Assembly: GCF_000013745.1 (NCBI RefSeq)
Contig: NC_007925.1
Coordinates: forward strand, 4,092,001-4,156,000
Origin: Rhodopseudomonas_A palustris_F
GTDB lineage: Bacteria > Pseudomonadota > Alphaproteobacteria > Rhizobiales > Xanthobacteraceae
Direction: 5' to 3'
DNA length: 64,000 bases
Part shown: one piece after another, positions 28,088-36,251 of the stretch
How positions within the stretch are numbered: position 1 is the stretch's first letter
Layout: the number at the start of each line of letters is the position of its first letter
The notes under the pieces: generated by a model
The model's database searches: none
What the model was told of the DNA's origin: nothing
Seen by the model: only the letters and a program-made list of their open reading frames with translations
Position numbers and translations under genes: made by a program

Positions 28088-28201
28088 AGCGAATAGCGAA
28101 TAGCGAATAGCGAATAGCGAATAGCGAATAGCGAATAGAAAGGAGGGATGATTCCCGAATTGGCAACAACTTTCTATTCGCTATTCGCTACTCCCTATTC
28201 G
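28088..28201. repeat. Heptanucleotide tandem repeat with inverted partner, urtD-urtE gap
   Basis: Seven exact copies of AGCGAAT occupy 28088-28136. About 37 bases further on, 28174-28201 carries the complement (CTATTCGCTATTCGCTA, then CTATTCG). The two blocks could pair into a long slippery hairpin in the transcript. The repeat is outside coding sequence; its end overlaps no start codon. It is likely length-variable, by analogy with other short tandem repeats. Confidence 0.9.
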
Positions 28202-28206
28202 CCCTG

Positions 28207-28971
28207 TTATCTCCCCAAATACACTTCGACCACGCGGTCGTTGGCCGAGACCTGATCGATGGTGCCCTCGGCCAGCACGCTGCCTTCGTGCAGACAGGTC
28301 ACTTTGACGCCGAGTTCGCGCACGAAGGTCATGTCGTGCTCGACCACCACCACGGTCTTGTGGTCGCGGTTTATTTCTTTCAACAGCTCCGCCGTCTGGT
28401 GGGTTTCGACGTCGGTCATGCCGGCGACCGGCTCGTCGACCAGCAACAGTTTCGGATCCTGCGCCAGCAGCATGCCGATCTCCAGCCACTGTTTTTGCCC
28501 GTGCGACAGCGACCCCGCCAACCGATCGCGCGCGTCGGTCAAGCGGATGGTCTCCAGCACGCGTTCGATGGTCGCGGCCTCGGCCTTGCTCTGGCGCCAG
28601 AACAACGTGCCGCGCACCCGGTGATCGACGTTCAGCGCCAGCAACAGATTGTCCTCGATGGTCTGGCTCTCGAACACCGTCGGCTTCTGGAATTTGCGGC
28701 CGATGCCGAGTTCGGCGATCTGGGTTTCGTCGAGCTTGGTGAGATCGACGCTGCCGTCGAACAGCACCTCGCCCTGATCCGGCTTGGTCTTGCCGGTGAT
28801 GATGTCCATCATGGTGGTCTTGCCGGCGCCGTTCGGGCCGATGATGGCGCGCATCTCGCCGGTAGCAAGCGTCAGCGACAGGTTGTTGATGGCGTGAAAG
28901 CCGTCGAACGAGACGTGGACACCGTCGAGATAGAGCATCGACGGCGTCGAGCGGGTTTCCAACATGCTCAT
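28207..28971 (-). CDS. urtD: Urea ABC transporter ATP-binding protein UrtD
   Basis: 254 residues, LivG-like ATPase. Walker A is GPNGAGKTTMMDIITGKTKP, the signature LSHGQKQWLEIGMLL, and Walker B LLLVDEPVAGMTDVET; FQKPTVFESQTIEDNLLLA and the VAGMTDVET phrase are typical of UrtD. The start ATG is 4 bases past the urtC stop. It forms the ATPase pair with UrtE on the cytoplasmic side of the UrtBC permease. Confidence 0.96.
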   Translation of the reverse strand: MSMLETRSTPSMLYLDGVHVSFDGFHAINNLSLTLATGEMRAIIGPNGAGKTTMMDIITGKTKPDQGEVLFDGSVDLTKLDETQIAELGIGRKFQKPTVFESQTIEDNLLLALNVDHRVRGTLFWRQSKAEAATIERVLETIRLTDARDRLAGSLSHGQKQWLEIGMLLAQDPKLLLVDEPVAGMTDVETHQTAELLKEINRDHKTVVVVEHDMTFVRELGVKVTCLHEGSVLAEGTIDQVSANDRVVEVYLGR

Positions 28972-28975
28972 CGGC

Positions 28976-30145
28976 TCACTCCGCCAGCTTCGGTTCGATC
29001 ACGCCGTCTTCGCGCGCGGCACTCTCCGCATTAGCGTTGTCGCGCTTGGCCTTCCACGGCTCCCACCAGGCGTTGAAGGTGCCGATGATGCCCTTCGGCA
29101 GCAGCAGCGTCACCAGGATGAACAGCGCGCCCAGCATGAACAGCCAGTATGGCGCGAGCGGCCCCGAGGTGAACACGGTTTTCGCGTAGTTGACCACCAC
29201 GGCGCCGAGCGCCGCGCCGATCAGCGTGCCGCGGCCGCCGACCGCGACCCAGATCACCGCCTCGATCGAATTGCCCGGCGCGAATTCGCCGGGATTGATG
29301 ATGCCGACCTGCGGCACGTAGAGCGCGCCGGCGACGCCGGCCATGCAGGCCGACAGCGTGAACACGAACAACTTGTAGGATTCCACGCGATAGCCGAGGA
29401 AGCGCGTGCGCGACTCGGCGTCGCGGATCGCGATCAGCACCTTGCCGAGCTTCGAGGTCACCACCGCGCGGCAGATCAGAAAGCCCAGCGCCAGCGCCAG
29501 ACAACTCAGCGCGAACAAGGCGGCGCGGGTGCCGTCGGCCTGCACGTTGAAGCCCAGAATGTCCTTGAAATCGGTCAGGCCGTTATTGCCGCCGAAGCCG
29601 AAATCGTTGCGGAAGAACGCCAGCAGCAGCGCGTAGGTCATCGCCTGGGTGATGATCGAGAGATAGACGCCGGTGACGCGGGAGCGGAACGCCAGCCAGC
29701 CGAAGCCGAAGGCGAGCAGGCCCGGCACCACCAGCACCATCAGGGCGGCGAACCAGAACATGTCGAAGCCGTACCAGTACCATGGCAGTTCGTTGTAATT
29801 CAGGAACACCATGAAATCGGGCAACACGGGATTGCCGTAGACGCCGCGGGAGCCGATCTGGCGCATCAGATACATCCCCATGGCGTAGCCGCCGAGCGCG
29901 AAGAATGCGCCGTGGCCGAGCGAGAGAATGCCGCAATAGCCCCAGATCAGATCGATCGACAGCGCCAAGAGCGCGTAGCAGACGTATTTGCCGAACAGCG
30001 CCATCAGATAAGTCGGCACGTGCAACGCCGAACCTTCCGGAAACAGCAGATTCGCCAGCGGCAGCAAGATGCCCACCGCGGCGACGATGACGAGGAAGAT
30101 GGTGGCGCTGCGGTCGAGGGTGCGGGTGAGGATATGCGGGGTCAT
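28976..30145 (-). CDS. urtC: Urea ABC transporter permease UrtC
   Basis: 389 residues with about ten hydrophobic segments, LivM-like. It contains LIWGYCGILSLGHGAFFALG, GNNGLTDFKDILGF and AVGGRGTLIGAALGAV, as in UrtC proteins. The ATG at 30143-30145 (MTPHILTRTLDRS) is chosen over an in-frame extension to 30316, because that extension reads through G-rich and palindromic repeat sequence. It forms the membrane channel with UrtB. A 259-base repeat-filled gap separates it from urtB. Confidence 0.94.
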   Translation of the reverse strand: MTPHILTRTLDRSATIFLVIVAAVGILLPLANLLFPEGSALHVPTYLMALFGKYVCYALLALSIDLIWGYCGILSLGHGAFFALGGYAMGMYLMRQIGSRGVYGNPVLPDFMVFLNYNELPWYWYGFDMFWFAALMVLVVPGLLAFGFGWLAFRSRVTGVYLSIITQAMTYALLLAFFRNDFGFGGNNGLTDFKDILGFNVQADGTRAALFALSCLALALGFLICRAVVTSKLGKVLIAIRDAESRTRFLGYRVESYKLFVFTLSACMAGVAGALYVPQVGIINPGEFAPGNSIEAVIWVAVGGRGTLIGAALGAVVVNYAKTVFTSGPLAPYWLFMLGALFILVTLLLPKGIIGTFNAWWEPWKAKRDNANAESAAREDGVIEPKLAE

Positions 30146-30227
30146 CGGCGGCTCCCCCGCGCGGCACGGCGCGCATCCCTTCTGCGCGCAACAGAGCGCG
30201 CTCCCCTTTGCCGCGCGACGCGGCGCG

Positions 30228-30328
30228 CTCCCCTCCCCCTTGCGGGGAGGGGTCGGGGGTGGGGGTCCGCGAGCACAGAGCGCGTGGTTACCCCCCTCCC
30301 CGACCCTCCCCCGCAAGGGGGGAGGGAG
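30228..30328. repeat. Inverted G-rich repeat pair in the urtB-urtC gap (possible G-quadruplexes)
   Basis: Arms at 30228-30265 and 30291-30328 are near-perfect reverse complements of about 38 bases. The plus strand at 30244-30265 has four G-runs (GGGGAGGGGTCGGGGG, then TGGGGG), and the complementary strand of the right arm has the same pattern, so both DNA strands and the urt mRNA carry canonical quadruplex-forming motifs. It lies in the 5' leader segment of urtC. Confidence 0.8.
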
Positions 30329-30404
30329 TTGGGCTGCGACGCGGAGCGAGACTTCGGCACAGAGAGGGGCTGCGGTGCAAAGTTATGTTGTAGCATCACA
30401 TTCA

Positions 30405-32018
30405 TCATGCTTCGATCGCCCGGCCCTTCAGCGCGAACAGGCCGCGCGGGCGTTTCTGGATGAACAGGATGATCAGCACCAGGATCGCGATCTTGCCAAG
30501 CACCGCGCCGGCCATCGGCTCCAGAAACTTGTTGGCGATGCCGAGCGTGAAGGCGCCGACCAGCGTGCCCCACAGGTTGCCGACGCCACCGAACACCACC
30601 ACCATGAAGGAATCGATGATGTAGCTCTGGCCGAGATTGGGGCTGACATTGTCGATCTGCGACAGCGCCACGCCGGCGATCCCGGCGATGCCGGAGCCGA
30701 GGCCAAACGTCAAAGCATCGACCCGCGAGGTGGCGATGCCCATCGACGCCGCCATCCGCCTGTTCTGCGTCACCGCGCGCATCTCCAGGCCCAGCGACGT
30801 GTAGCGCAGCATCGCCAACAGGATCGCGAACACCGCGAGGGTAAAGCACAGGATCCACAGCCGGTTATAGGTGATGACGATCTGGCCGAGCTCGAACGCG
30901 CCCGACATCCAGGACGGATTGCCGACCTCGCGGTTGGTCGGGCCGAACAGCGTGCGCACCGCCTGCTGCAGCACCAGCGACAGCCCCCAAGTCGCCAGCA
31001 GGGTTTCCAGCGGCCGGCCGTAGAGGAAGCGGATGATGCTGCGCTCGATGATGACGCCGATCAGCCCCGCGACCAGGAACGCCAGCGGCACCGCGATCAG
31101 CAGCGAATAGTCGAACAGCGCGGGATAGCTGGTGCGGATGGTCTCCTGCACCACGAAGGTGACGTAGGCGCCGATCATCACCATCTCGCCATGCGCCATG
31201 TTGATGACGCCCATCACGCCAAAAGTGATGGCGAGCCCGATCGCCGCCAGCAGCAGCACCGAGCCGAGCGACAGCCCGTACCAGGCGTTCTGCACCATCG
31301 ACCACAGCGCAAGCCGGCTTTGGATCGCGTTGGTGGCGGCAGCGGCGGCGCGGGTCACCGCCACCGATTGCTCGCCACTCAGGCCGGTGAGCAGCGCCAG
31401 CGCCTCCTGATCGCCACGCGCTTTGATGGCGGCGATGGCTTCAAGCTTTTCCGGATCGGTGGCGTCGGCCTTGAACAGCAGAATCGCCGCGCGCGCCTCG
31501 CCGAACGCCAATTTGGCGGCCGGGTTGGTCTCCTTGGCGAGCGCGCCGTCGACCATCGGCAGCATCGCCTCGTCGTGGGTCTTGAACACCGATTGCGCGG
31601 CCTGGATCCGCTTGGCAAGATCCGGCGACTGCAGCGTCAAGCCGCCGAGGGCCGCCTCCACGGTACGGCGCAGCCGGTTGTTGAGCCGCACCGCGGCGGC
31701 GCCGTCTGGAAGGTTTTGCACCGCCTCGCCGGTCGCGGCGTCGATGAAGGCGCCGTCGGGCTGGGTGACGAAAACGCGCTTCGACTCGGGATCGGCCATC
31801 AGCCGGCCGGCCTGCAGCGCGCCGATGATGGCGTAGGCCTGCGGATGACCGCCGGTGGCGATCACGCCGATCGCCTCCTCGGTATCGGAAAATGAATCAT
31901 TGGCGAATTGCGCCACGGCGTCTTCGAACGGACCGGCCAAAGCCGGGATGGCGGACGCGGCAATCACTACGGCGGCAAAGGCAAACGCGCGAACACGATC
32001 AAAGAAATAGCTGAGCAC
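30405..32018 (-). CDS. urtB: Urea ABC transporter permease UrtB
   Basis: 537 residues. An N-terminal signal-like helix (AFAFAAVVIAASAIPALAG) and an extra periplasmic region to about residue 230 precede a LivH-like permease with INMAHGEMVMIGAY and FVVQETIRTSYP; the long N-terminal domain is usual for proteobacterial UrtB. I chose the GTG at 32016-32018. An upstream in-frame TTG (32078) lies before the stem-loop at 32042-32069 and is unlikely. Terminal motif GIAGVALSQIDNVSPNLGQ matches the family. Confidence 0.93.
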   Translation of the reverse strand: MLSYFFDRVRAFAFAAVVIAASAIPALAGPFEDAVAQFANDSFSDTEEAIGVIATGGHPQAYAIIGALQAGRLMADPESKRVFVTQPDGAFIDAATGEAVQNLPDGAAAVRLNNRLRRTVEAALGGLTLQSPDLAKRIQAAQSVFKTHDEAMLPMVDGALAKETNPAAKLAFGEARAAILLFKADATDPEKLEAIAAIKARGDQEALALLTGLSGEQSVAVTRAAAAATNAIQSRLALWSMVQNAWYGLSLGSVLLLAAIGLAITFGVMGVINMAHGEMVMIGAYVTFVVQETIRTSYPALFDYSLLIAVPLAFLVAGLIGVIIERSIIRFLYGRPLETLLATWGLSLVLQQAVRTLFGPTNREVGNPSWMSGAFELGQIVITYNRLWILCFTLAVFAILLAMLRYTSLGLEMRAVTQNRRMAASMGIATSRVDALTFGLGSGIAGIAGVALSQIDNVSPNLGQSYIIDSFMVVVFGGVGNLWGTLVGAFTLGIANKFLEPMAGAVLGKIAILVLIILFIQKRPRGLFALKGRAIEA

Positions 32019-32041
32019 TGGCGGACCCCGGGCGGAAGGAA

Positions 32042-32069
32042 GAGAAGGCGGCGACAGCGCCGCCTTCTC
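32042..32069 (-). terminator. Stem-loop between urtA and urtB, likely attenuator or RNA stabiliser
   Basis: A perfect 12-bp stem (GAGAAGGCGGCG with CGCCGCCTTCTC) and 4-base loop starts 26 bases after the urtA stop. Only a short pyrimidine stretch follows, so partial termination is likely. Hairpins here commonly raise binding-protein levels over permease levels in ABC operons. Confidence 0.6.
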
Positions 32070-32094
32070 CGATTTCAAGTGGTTCAGAGCGAAT

Positions 32095-33414
32095 TCAGGA
32101 GCCCTGCCCGCCGCACTTGTTGGTCTTGGTGTTGTAGTTGCCGCACTTCTTGCCGACCCAATCGCCGATCAGATCCTTGGAGCCTTCGAGCTCCTTCGAC
32201 CAGGCGTCGCCGGCCACCAGGCCGGGGGTCTTCCACACCACGTCGAACTGGCCGTCGGCCTTGATCTCGCCGATGAACACCGGCTTGGTGATGTGATGGT
32301 TCGGCAGCATCTTCGAGGTGCCGCCGGTGAGGTTCTTGGCCTCGGTGCCGGGCAGCGCGTCGATCACCTTGTCGGCGTCGACCGACTTGGCCTTCTCGAC
32401 CGCCTTGACCCACATGTCGAAGCCGATGACGTGGGCTTCCATCGGGTCGTTGGTCACGCGCTTCGGGTTCTTGGTATAGGCCTGCCAGGCCTTGATGAAC
32501 TTCTCGTTCTCCGGGGTCTTGATCGACTGGAAGTAGTTCCAGGCGGCGAGATGGCCGACCAAGGGCTTGGTGTCGATGCCGGCGAGTTCTTCTTCGCCGA
32601 CCGAGAACGCCACCACCGGAATGTCGGTGGCCTTGATGCCCTGGTTGCCGAGCTCCTTGTAGAACGGCACGTTGGCGTCGCCGTTGATGGTGGAAACCAC
32701 CGCGGTCTTCTTGCCGGCGGAGCCGAACTTCTTGATGTCGGCGACGATGGTCTGCCAATCACTATGACCGAACGGCGTGTAGTTGATCATGATGTCTTCG
32801 GACTTGACGCCCTTCGACTTCAAGTAGGCTTCGAGAATCTTGTTGGTGGTGCGCGGATAGACGTAGTCGGTGCCGGCCAGCACCCAGCGCTTCACCTTCT
32901 CGTCTTTCATCAGATAGTCGACCGCCGGGATCGCCTGCTGGTTCGGGGCGGCGCCGGTGTAGAACACGTTGCGCTCGGATTCCTCGCCTTCATACTGCAC
33001 CGGGTAGAACAGGATCGAGTTCAATTCCTTGAACACCGGCAGCACCGACTTGCGCGACACAGAGGTCCAGCAGCCGAACACCACGGACACCTTGTCCTTG
33101 GTGATCAGCTCGCGAGCCTTCTCGGCGAACAGCGGCCAGTTCGACGCCGGATCGACCACCACGGCCTCGAGCTTCTTGCCGAGCACGCCGCCCTTCTTGT
33201 TCTGCTCGTCGATCAGGAAGAGAATGGTGTCTTTCAACGTGGTTTCACTGATCGCCATCGTCCCCGACAGCGAGTGCAGGACACCGACCTTGATGGTGTC
33301 CTCGGCTTTCGCGGAGCTGAACGTGGCCAAGCCAAGCATCAGCCCGGCGCTCGCTGCCAGCCAGCGCCGCCGACTGATCGGCACAGCCTTCGATTGCTTC
33401 GGTTCAGTAAGCAT
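32095..33414 (-). CDS. urtA: Urea ABC transporter substrate-binding protein UrtA
   Basis: 439 residues. It begins with a twin-arginine-like signal (SRRRWLAASAGLMLGLATFS, then SAKAEDTIKVG), so it should be exported to the periplasm. The body has VGVLHSLSGTMAISETTLKD, VVFGCWTSVSRKSVLPVF and FYPVQYEGEESERNVFYTG, all diagnostic of UrtA. GGAG lies about 11 bases before the ATG. It is first in the operon, downstream of a sigma-54 promoter match, as expected for a nitrogen-scavenging system. Confidence 0.96.
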   Translation of the reverse strand: MLTEPKQSKAVPISRRRWLAASAGLMLGLATFSSAKAEDTIKVGVLHSLSGTMAISETTLKDTILFLIDEQNKKGGVLGKKLEAVVVDPASNWPLFAEKARELITKDKVSVVFGCWTSVSRKSVLPVFKELNSILFYPVQYEGEESERNVFYTGAAPNQQAIPAVDYLMKDEKVKRWVLAGTDYVYPRTTNKILEAYLKSKGVKSEDIMINYTPFGHSDWQTIVADIKKFGSAGKKTAVVSTINGDANVPFYKELGNQGIKATDIPVVAFSVGEEELAGIDTKPLVGHLAAWNYFQSIKTPENEKFIKAWQAYTKNPKRVTNDPMEAHVIGFDMWVKAVEKAKSVDADKVIDALPGTEAKNLTGGTSKMLPNHHITKPVFIGEIKADGQFDVVWKTPGLVAGDAWSKELEGSKDLIGDWVGKKCGNYNTKTNKCGGQGS

Positions 33415-33482
33415 GAGGTTATCGTCTCCATAACGCAGATACAGTGATGCGCGGCCCCACGGCCGTCTGCGTTAACGGAATC

Positions 33483-33497
33483 GCAAGATCCATGCCA
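33483..33497 (-). promoter_or_regulatory. Putative sigma-54 promoter of urtABCDE
   Basis: On the minus strand the sequence TGGCATGGATCTTGCG matches the -24/-12 consensus TGGCACG-N4-TTGC, with one changed base; the invariant GG and GC are 10 bases apart. It lies about 70-80 bases before the urtA ATG, giving an estimated start site near 33470. The 481-base gap to rhlE holds this site and an inverted repeat; I see no gene in it. Confidence 0.7.
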
Positions 33498-33560
33498 TGG
33501 GTGGGTAAGACGATAAGGGAATGGAGATGCGGGGGATTTCGCCATCGCAGGTCTTATGCT

Positions 33561-33586
33561 GCGCGCTCCGACGTTCGAGCGCGCAT
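33561..33586. promoter_or_regulatory. 26-bp inverted repeat upstream of the urtA promoter
   Basis: TGCGCGCTC-cgacgttc-GAGCGCGCA has perfect 9-base arms. It is centred about 100 bases upstream of the predicted sigma-54 start site, the normal place for an enhancer-binding activator such as NtrC. It begins TGC and ends GCA, but the arms do not match the classical 17-bp NtrC box well, so the regulator is uncertain. Confidence 0.4.
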
Positions 33587-33895
33587 CGAATCTGCCACGA
33601 AAATAAGCAACCCGCACAGGACGTAAGCGAAAATGTCGCGCAGGCTAATTTTTGGTCGGCAAAACCAAGAAACTCAACCAGCCGACGAATACACCTTGAA
33701 TCTGCCGCGTAGCTGTTCCATATGAAAGAACGACCTTGAGAATCATCGGGTCAATGCGAGCCGCGTGTTCTGAGCCCGTCTAAACGGTTTCTGGCTTGCC
33801 CCTTCAGCTAACAAAGCCGACGCCCCAAACACGCGGGTGTCTCAGACACCCCCTCGTGCGCTCCTGGTTCAGCTTGCCGGGCGCCTGCCTTTGTA

Positions 33896-35341
33896 ATGGA
33901 AAGAACCAACCTTTTGACCTCCTTTCAGGATTTCGGCCTGGCCGAAGCTATTACGCGTGCGCTTAAAGAAGAAAATTACCTGACCCCGACGCCGATTCAG
34001 GCTCAAACCATTCCCCTTGCTATGGCTGGCCGCGACGTCGTCGGCATCGCCCAGACCGGCACCGGCAAGACCGCCTCCTTCGCGCTCCCGATCATCCACC
34101 GCCTGTTGGAAAACCGCATCAAGCCGCAGCCGAAGACCTGCCGCGTGCTGGTGCTGAGCCCGACCCGCGAACTCTCCGGTCAGATCCTGGAGAGCTTCAA
34201 CGCCTATGGCCGTCACGTCCGCTTGACCTCGGCGCTAGCGATCGGCGGCGTGCCGATGGGCCGCCAGGTCCGCTCGATCATGCCGGGCCTCGACGTGCTG
34301 GTGGCGACGCCGGGCCGACTGCTCGACCTCGTGCAGACCAATGCGCTGAAGCTCAATCAGGTCGAGTTTCTGGTGCTCGACGAAGCCGACCGCATGCTCG
34401 ACATGGGCTTCATCAACGACATCCGCAAAATCGTCGCCAAGCTGCCGATCAAGCGGCAGACGCTGTTCTTCTCGGCCACCATGCCGAAGGACATCGCCGA
34501 CCTCGCCGACCAGATGCTGCGCGATCCGGCGCGGGTCGCCGTGACCCCGGTGGCCTCCACCGTGGAACGCATCACCCAGCGCATCATCCAGGTCGACCAT
34601 TCCGCCAAGCCGACCCTGCTGGCGCAGATCCTCAAGCAAGAGAACGTCAACCGGGCGCTGATCTTCACCCGCACCAAGCATGGCGCGGACAAGGTCGTGA
34701 AGGGCCTGGCGCGCGCCGGCATCACCGCCGACGCGATCCACGGCAACAAGTCGCAGAACCACCGCGAGCGCGTGCTGGCGGCGTTCCGCGCCGGTGAAAT
34801 CCGCACTCTGGTTGCTACCGACATCGCCGCCCGCGGCATCGACGTCGACGGCATCACCCATGTGGTGAATTTCGATCTGCCGAACATTCCGGAGACCTAC
34901 GTCCATCGCATCGGCCGCACCGCGCGCGCCGGCGCCGAGGGCATCGCGATCTCGCTGGTCGCCGGCGAAGAGATGGCGTTCCTGCGCGACATCGAGAAGC
35001 TGATCCGCATCACCCTGCCGCGCGAAGATCGCCGCACCCCCGGGCATCGCGATACCGTGGCGAAGGTATCGCAGCATCGCGGCGCCCATGCCGCGCCGCA
35101 CGTGCATTCGCCGCGCAGCAATGAGGTCGCGCCATCGTCGAACGGCCCGCGTCGCCGGCGTCGGCCGACCGGTGGTACTATCGCCGCCCCAGTCGCCCGG
35201 CATGAACCGAGCCGGCACGAACCCACCGCCCGCCCGCAGCCGCAGGCGGCTGCCAAGGAAGGCATCCAGGGCGTGGCTTTCCTGCATCGCGAAAGCCGCC
35301 CCGGAACCCAACCCAACCGCAAACAAAGACCGCAGCGCTGA
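33896..35341 (+). CDS. rhlE: DEAD-box RNA helicase (RhlE-like)
   Basis: 481 residues. Two RecA-like domains (about 8-375) carry the Q motif (FQDFGL..TPTPIQAQTIP), Walker A AQTGTGKTASFALP, PTRELSGQ, Walker B VLDEADRM, SAT, and HRIGRTARAG. The rest (about 385-481) is a basic Arg/Pro/His-rich tail of the kind that helps RNA binding. RhlE-like helicases act in ribosome maturation and cold adaptation. The ATG at 33896 has a weak ribosome site; a TTG six codons later (MTSFQDFG-like) is an alternative. infA follows after 24 bases, then cspA, suggesting a cold-response cluster. Confidence 0.94.
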   Translation: MERTNLLTSFQDFGLAEAITRALKEENYLTPTPIQAQTIPLAMAGRDVVGIAQTGTGKTASFALPIIHRLLENRIKPQPKTCRVLVLSPTRELSGQILESFNAYGRHVRLTSALAIGGVPMGRQVRSIMPGLDVLVATPGRLLDLVQTNALKLNQVEFLVLDEADRMLDMGFINDIRKIVAKLPIKRQTLFFSATMPKDIADLADQMLRDPARVAVTPVASTVERITQRIIQVDHSAKPTLLAQILKQENVNRALIFTRTKHGADKVVKGLARAGITADAIHGNKSQNHRERVLAAFRAGEIRTLVATDIAARGIDVDGITHVVNFDLPNIPETYVHRIGRTARAGAEGIAISLVAGEEMAFLRDIEKLIRITLPREDRRTPGHRDTVAKVSQHRGAHAAPHVHSPRSNEVAPSSNGPRRRRRPTGGTIAAPVARHEPSRHEPTARPQPQAAAKEGIQGVAFLHRESRPGTQPNRKQRPQR

Positions 35342-35365
35342 TCAACGACCGATCTGGAGACGACC

Positions 35366-35647
35366 ATGGCTAAAGAAGAGCTGATCCAGTTCGAAGGACT
35401 GGTGACCGAAATCCTTCCCGACGCGCGCTATCGCGTGCAACTCGACGCCGGACACGAAATTGTCGCCTACACCGCCGGCAAGATGAAGAAGAACCGCATC
35501 AAGACGCTGGCCGGCGACCGCGTTACCATCGAGATGTCCCCCTACGACCTGGAGAAGGGCCGGCTGATCTTCCGCCACAAGGACGAACGTCCCGGCGGCG
35601 GCCCGCCGCGGGGAGCCCCGCCGCGCGGTCAGTTTCGCCGCAGGTAA
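35366..35647 (+). CDS. infA: Translation initiation factor IF-1
   Basis: 93 residues. The S1-like fold spans residues 1-72 (MAKEELIQFEGLVTEILPDA, ending SPYDLEKGRLIFRHK). It binds the 30S A site during initiation. The C-terminal 20 residues are a Gly/Pro/Arg-rich extension (DERPGGGPPRGAPPRGQFRR) absent from the 72-residue standard form. GGAG stands 7 bases before the ATG. Its place directly after a DEAD-box helicase and before cspA suggests a second, stress-linked IF-1; another infA elsewhere in the genome is likely but not visible. Confidence 0.93.
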   Translation: MAKEELIQFEGLVTEILPDARYRVQLDAGHEIVAYTAGKMKKNRIKTLAGDRVTIEMSPYDLEKGRLIFRHKDERPGGGPPRGAPPRGQFRRR

Positions 35648-35921
35648 AGGACGGCCCGGCGACGCTCACACGCCGCCGAGCCATGACGTCAAACGTGCTT
35701 GGCACTCCGGACACAACTGACCCCTCGATTAAAAAATCGTGCACGTCAGGATTGTTTTGGGGCCCGCTTTCGCATAACATCGACTAATCGATTTTCGGCC
35801 GGACGACATTAGCTATCCACCGGTACAGCCGGTTTACGCTGACGACCCTTCCAAAATTCGATCTCACCAGCCCATCAAAAGTGGGTTTCTACTATATCTA
35901 TATTGAGAAGGGACTACCCCC

Positions 35922-36134
35922 GTGAGCATGGGAACCGTGAAGTGGTTTAACGCGACCAAGGGCTTTGGATTCATTCAGCCGGACGATGGTGGCAACGACG
36001 TGTTCGTGCACATCAGCGCGGTTGAGCGGGCCGGCCTTGGCACCCTGCGTGAAGGCCAGAAGATCAGCTACGAAATCGTTGCCGATCGTCGCTCTGGCAA
36101 GTCTTCGGCCGACAACCTGCGCGCCGCCGGCTAA
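35922..36134 (+). CDS. cspA: Cold-shock protein CspA family
   Basis: 70 residues, one cold-shock domain. RNP1 is KGFGFI and RNP2 VFVHIS. It binds single-stranded nucleic acid as an RNA chaperone. The GTG at 35922 (MSMGTVKWFNATKGFG form) follows AAGGGA by 8 bases and is preferred over the ATG two codons later. The gap from infA is 274 bases, long enough for the structured 5' leader typical of cold-shock genes; no specific thermosensor fold was derived. A strong terminator follows the gene. Confidence 0.95.
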   Translation: MSMGTVKWFNATKGFGFIQPDDGGNDVFVHISAVERAGLGTLREGQKISYEIVADRRSGKSSADNLRAAG

Positions 36135-36177
36135 TCCGGATTCCGTCAGCTGCGCTGCGGAATGAGCTAACAAGTCG

Positions 36178-36206
36178 AAAGGCCGCGCTGCTAGCGCGGC
36201 CTTTTT
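36178..36206 (+). terminator. Rho-independent terminator of cspA
   Basis: AAAGGCCGCGCT-gct-AGCGCGGCCTTT forms a perfect 12-bp stem (36178-36189 with 36193-36204), ending in a five-T run (36202-36206). It lies 44 bases after the cspA stop. Confidence 0.92.
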
Positions 36207-36251
36207 CGTTTGAGGTTGGCGGTATCGCGAGCAGCCCGCGGAGCAACGGCG

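Noticed and set aside
28088..28136. Tandem heptamers considered as a CRISPR array
   Set aside because: The units are 7 bases with no spacers and no cas genes nearby; they are a simple tandem repeat.
32018..32078. TTG start for urtB at 32078
   Set aside because: It lies before the stem-loop that follows urtA and its extra residues are not permease-like. The GTG at 32018 gives a normal signal-like start.
33415..33895. Small open frames of 60-92 codons in the urtA-rhlE gap
   Set aside because: They are short, lack ribosome sites and families, and overlap the predicted promoter region.
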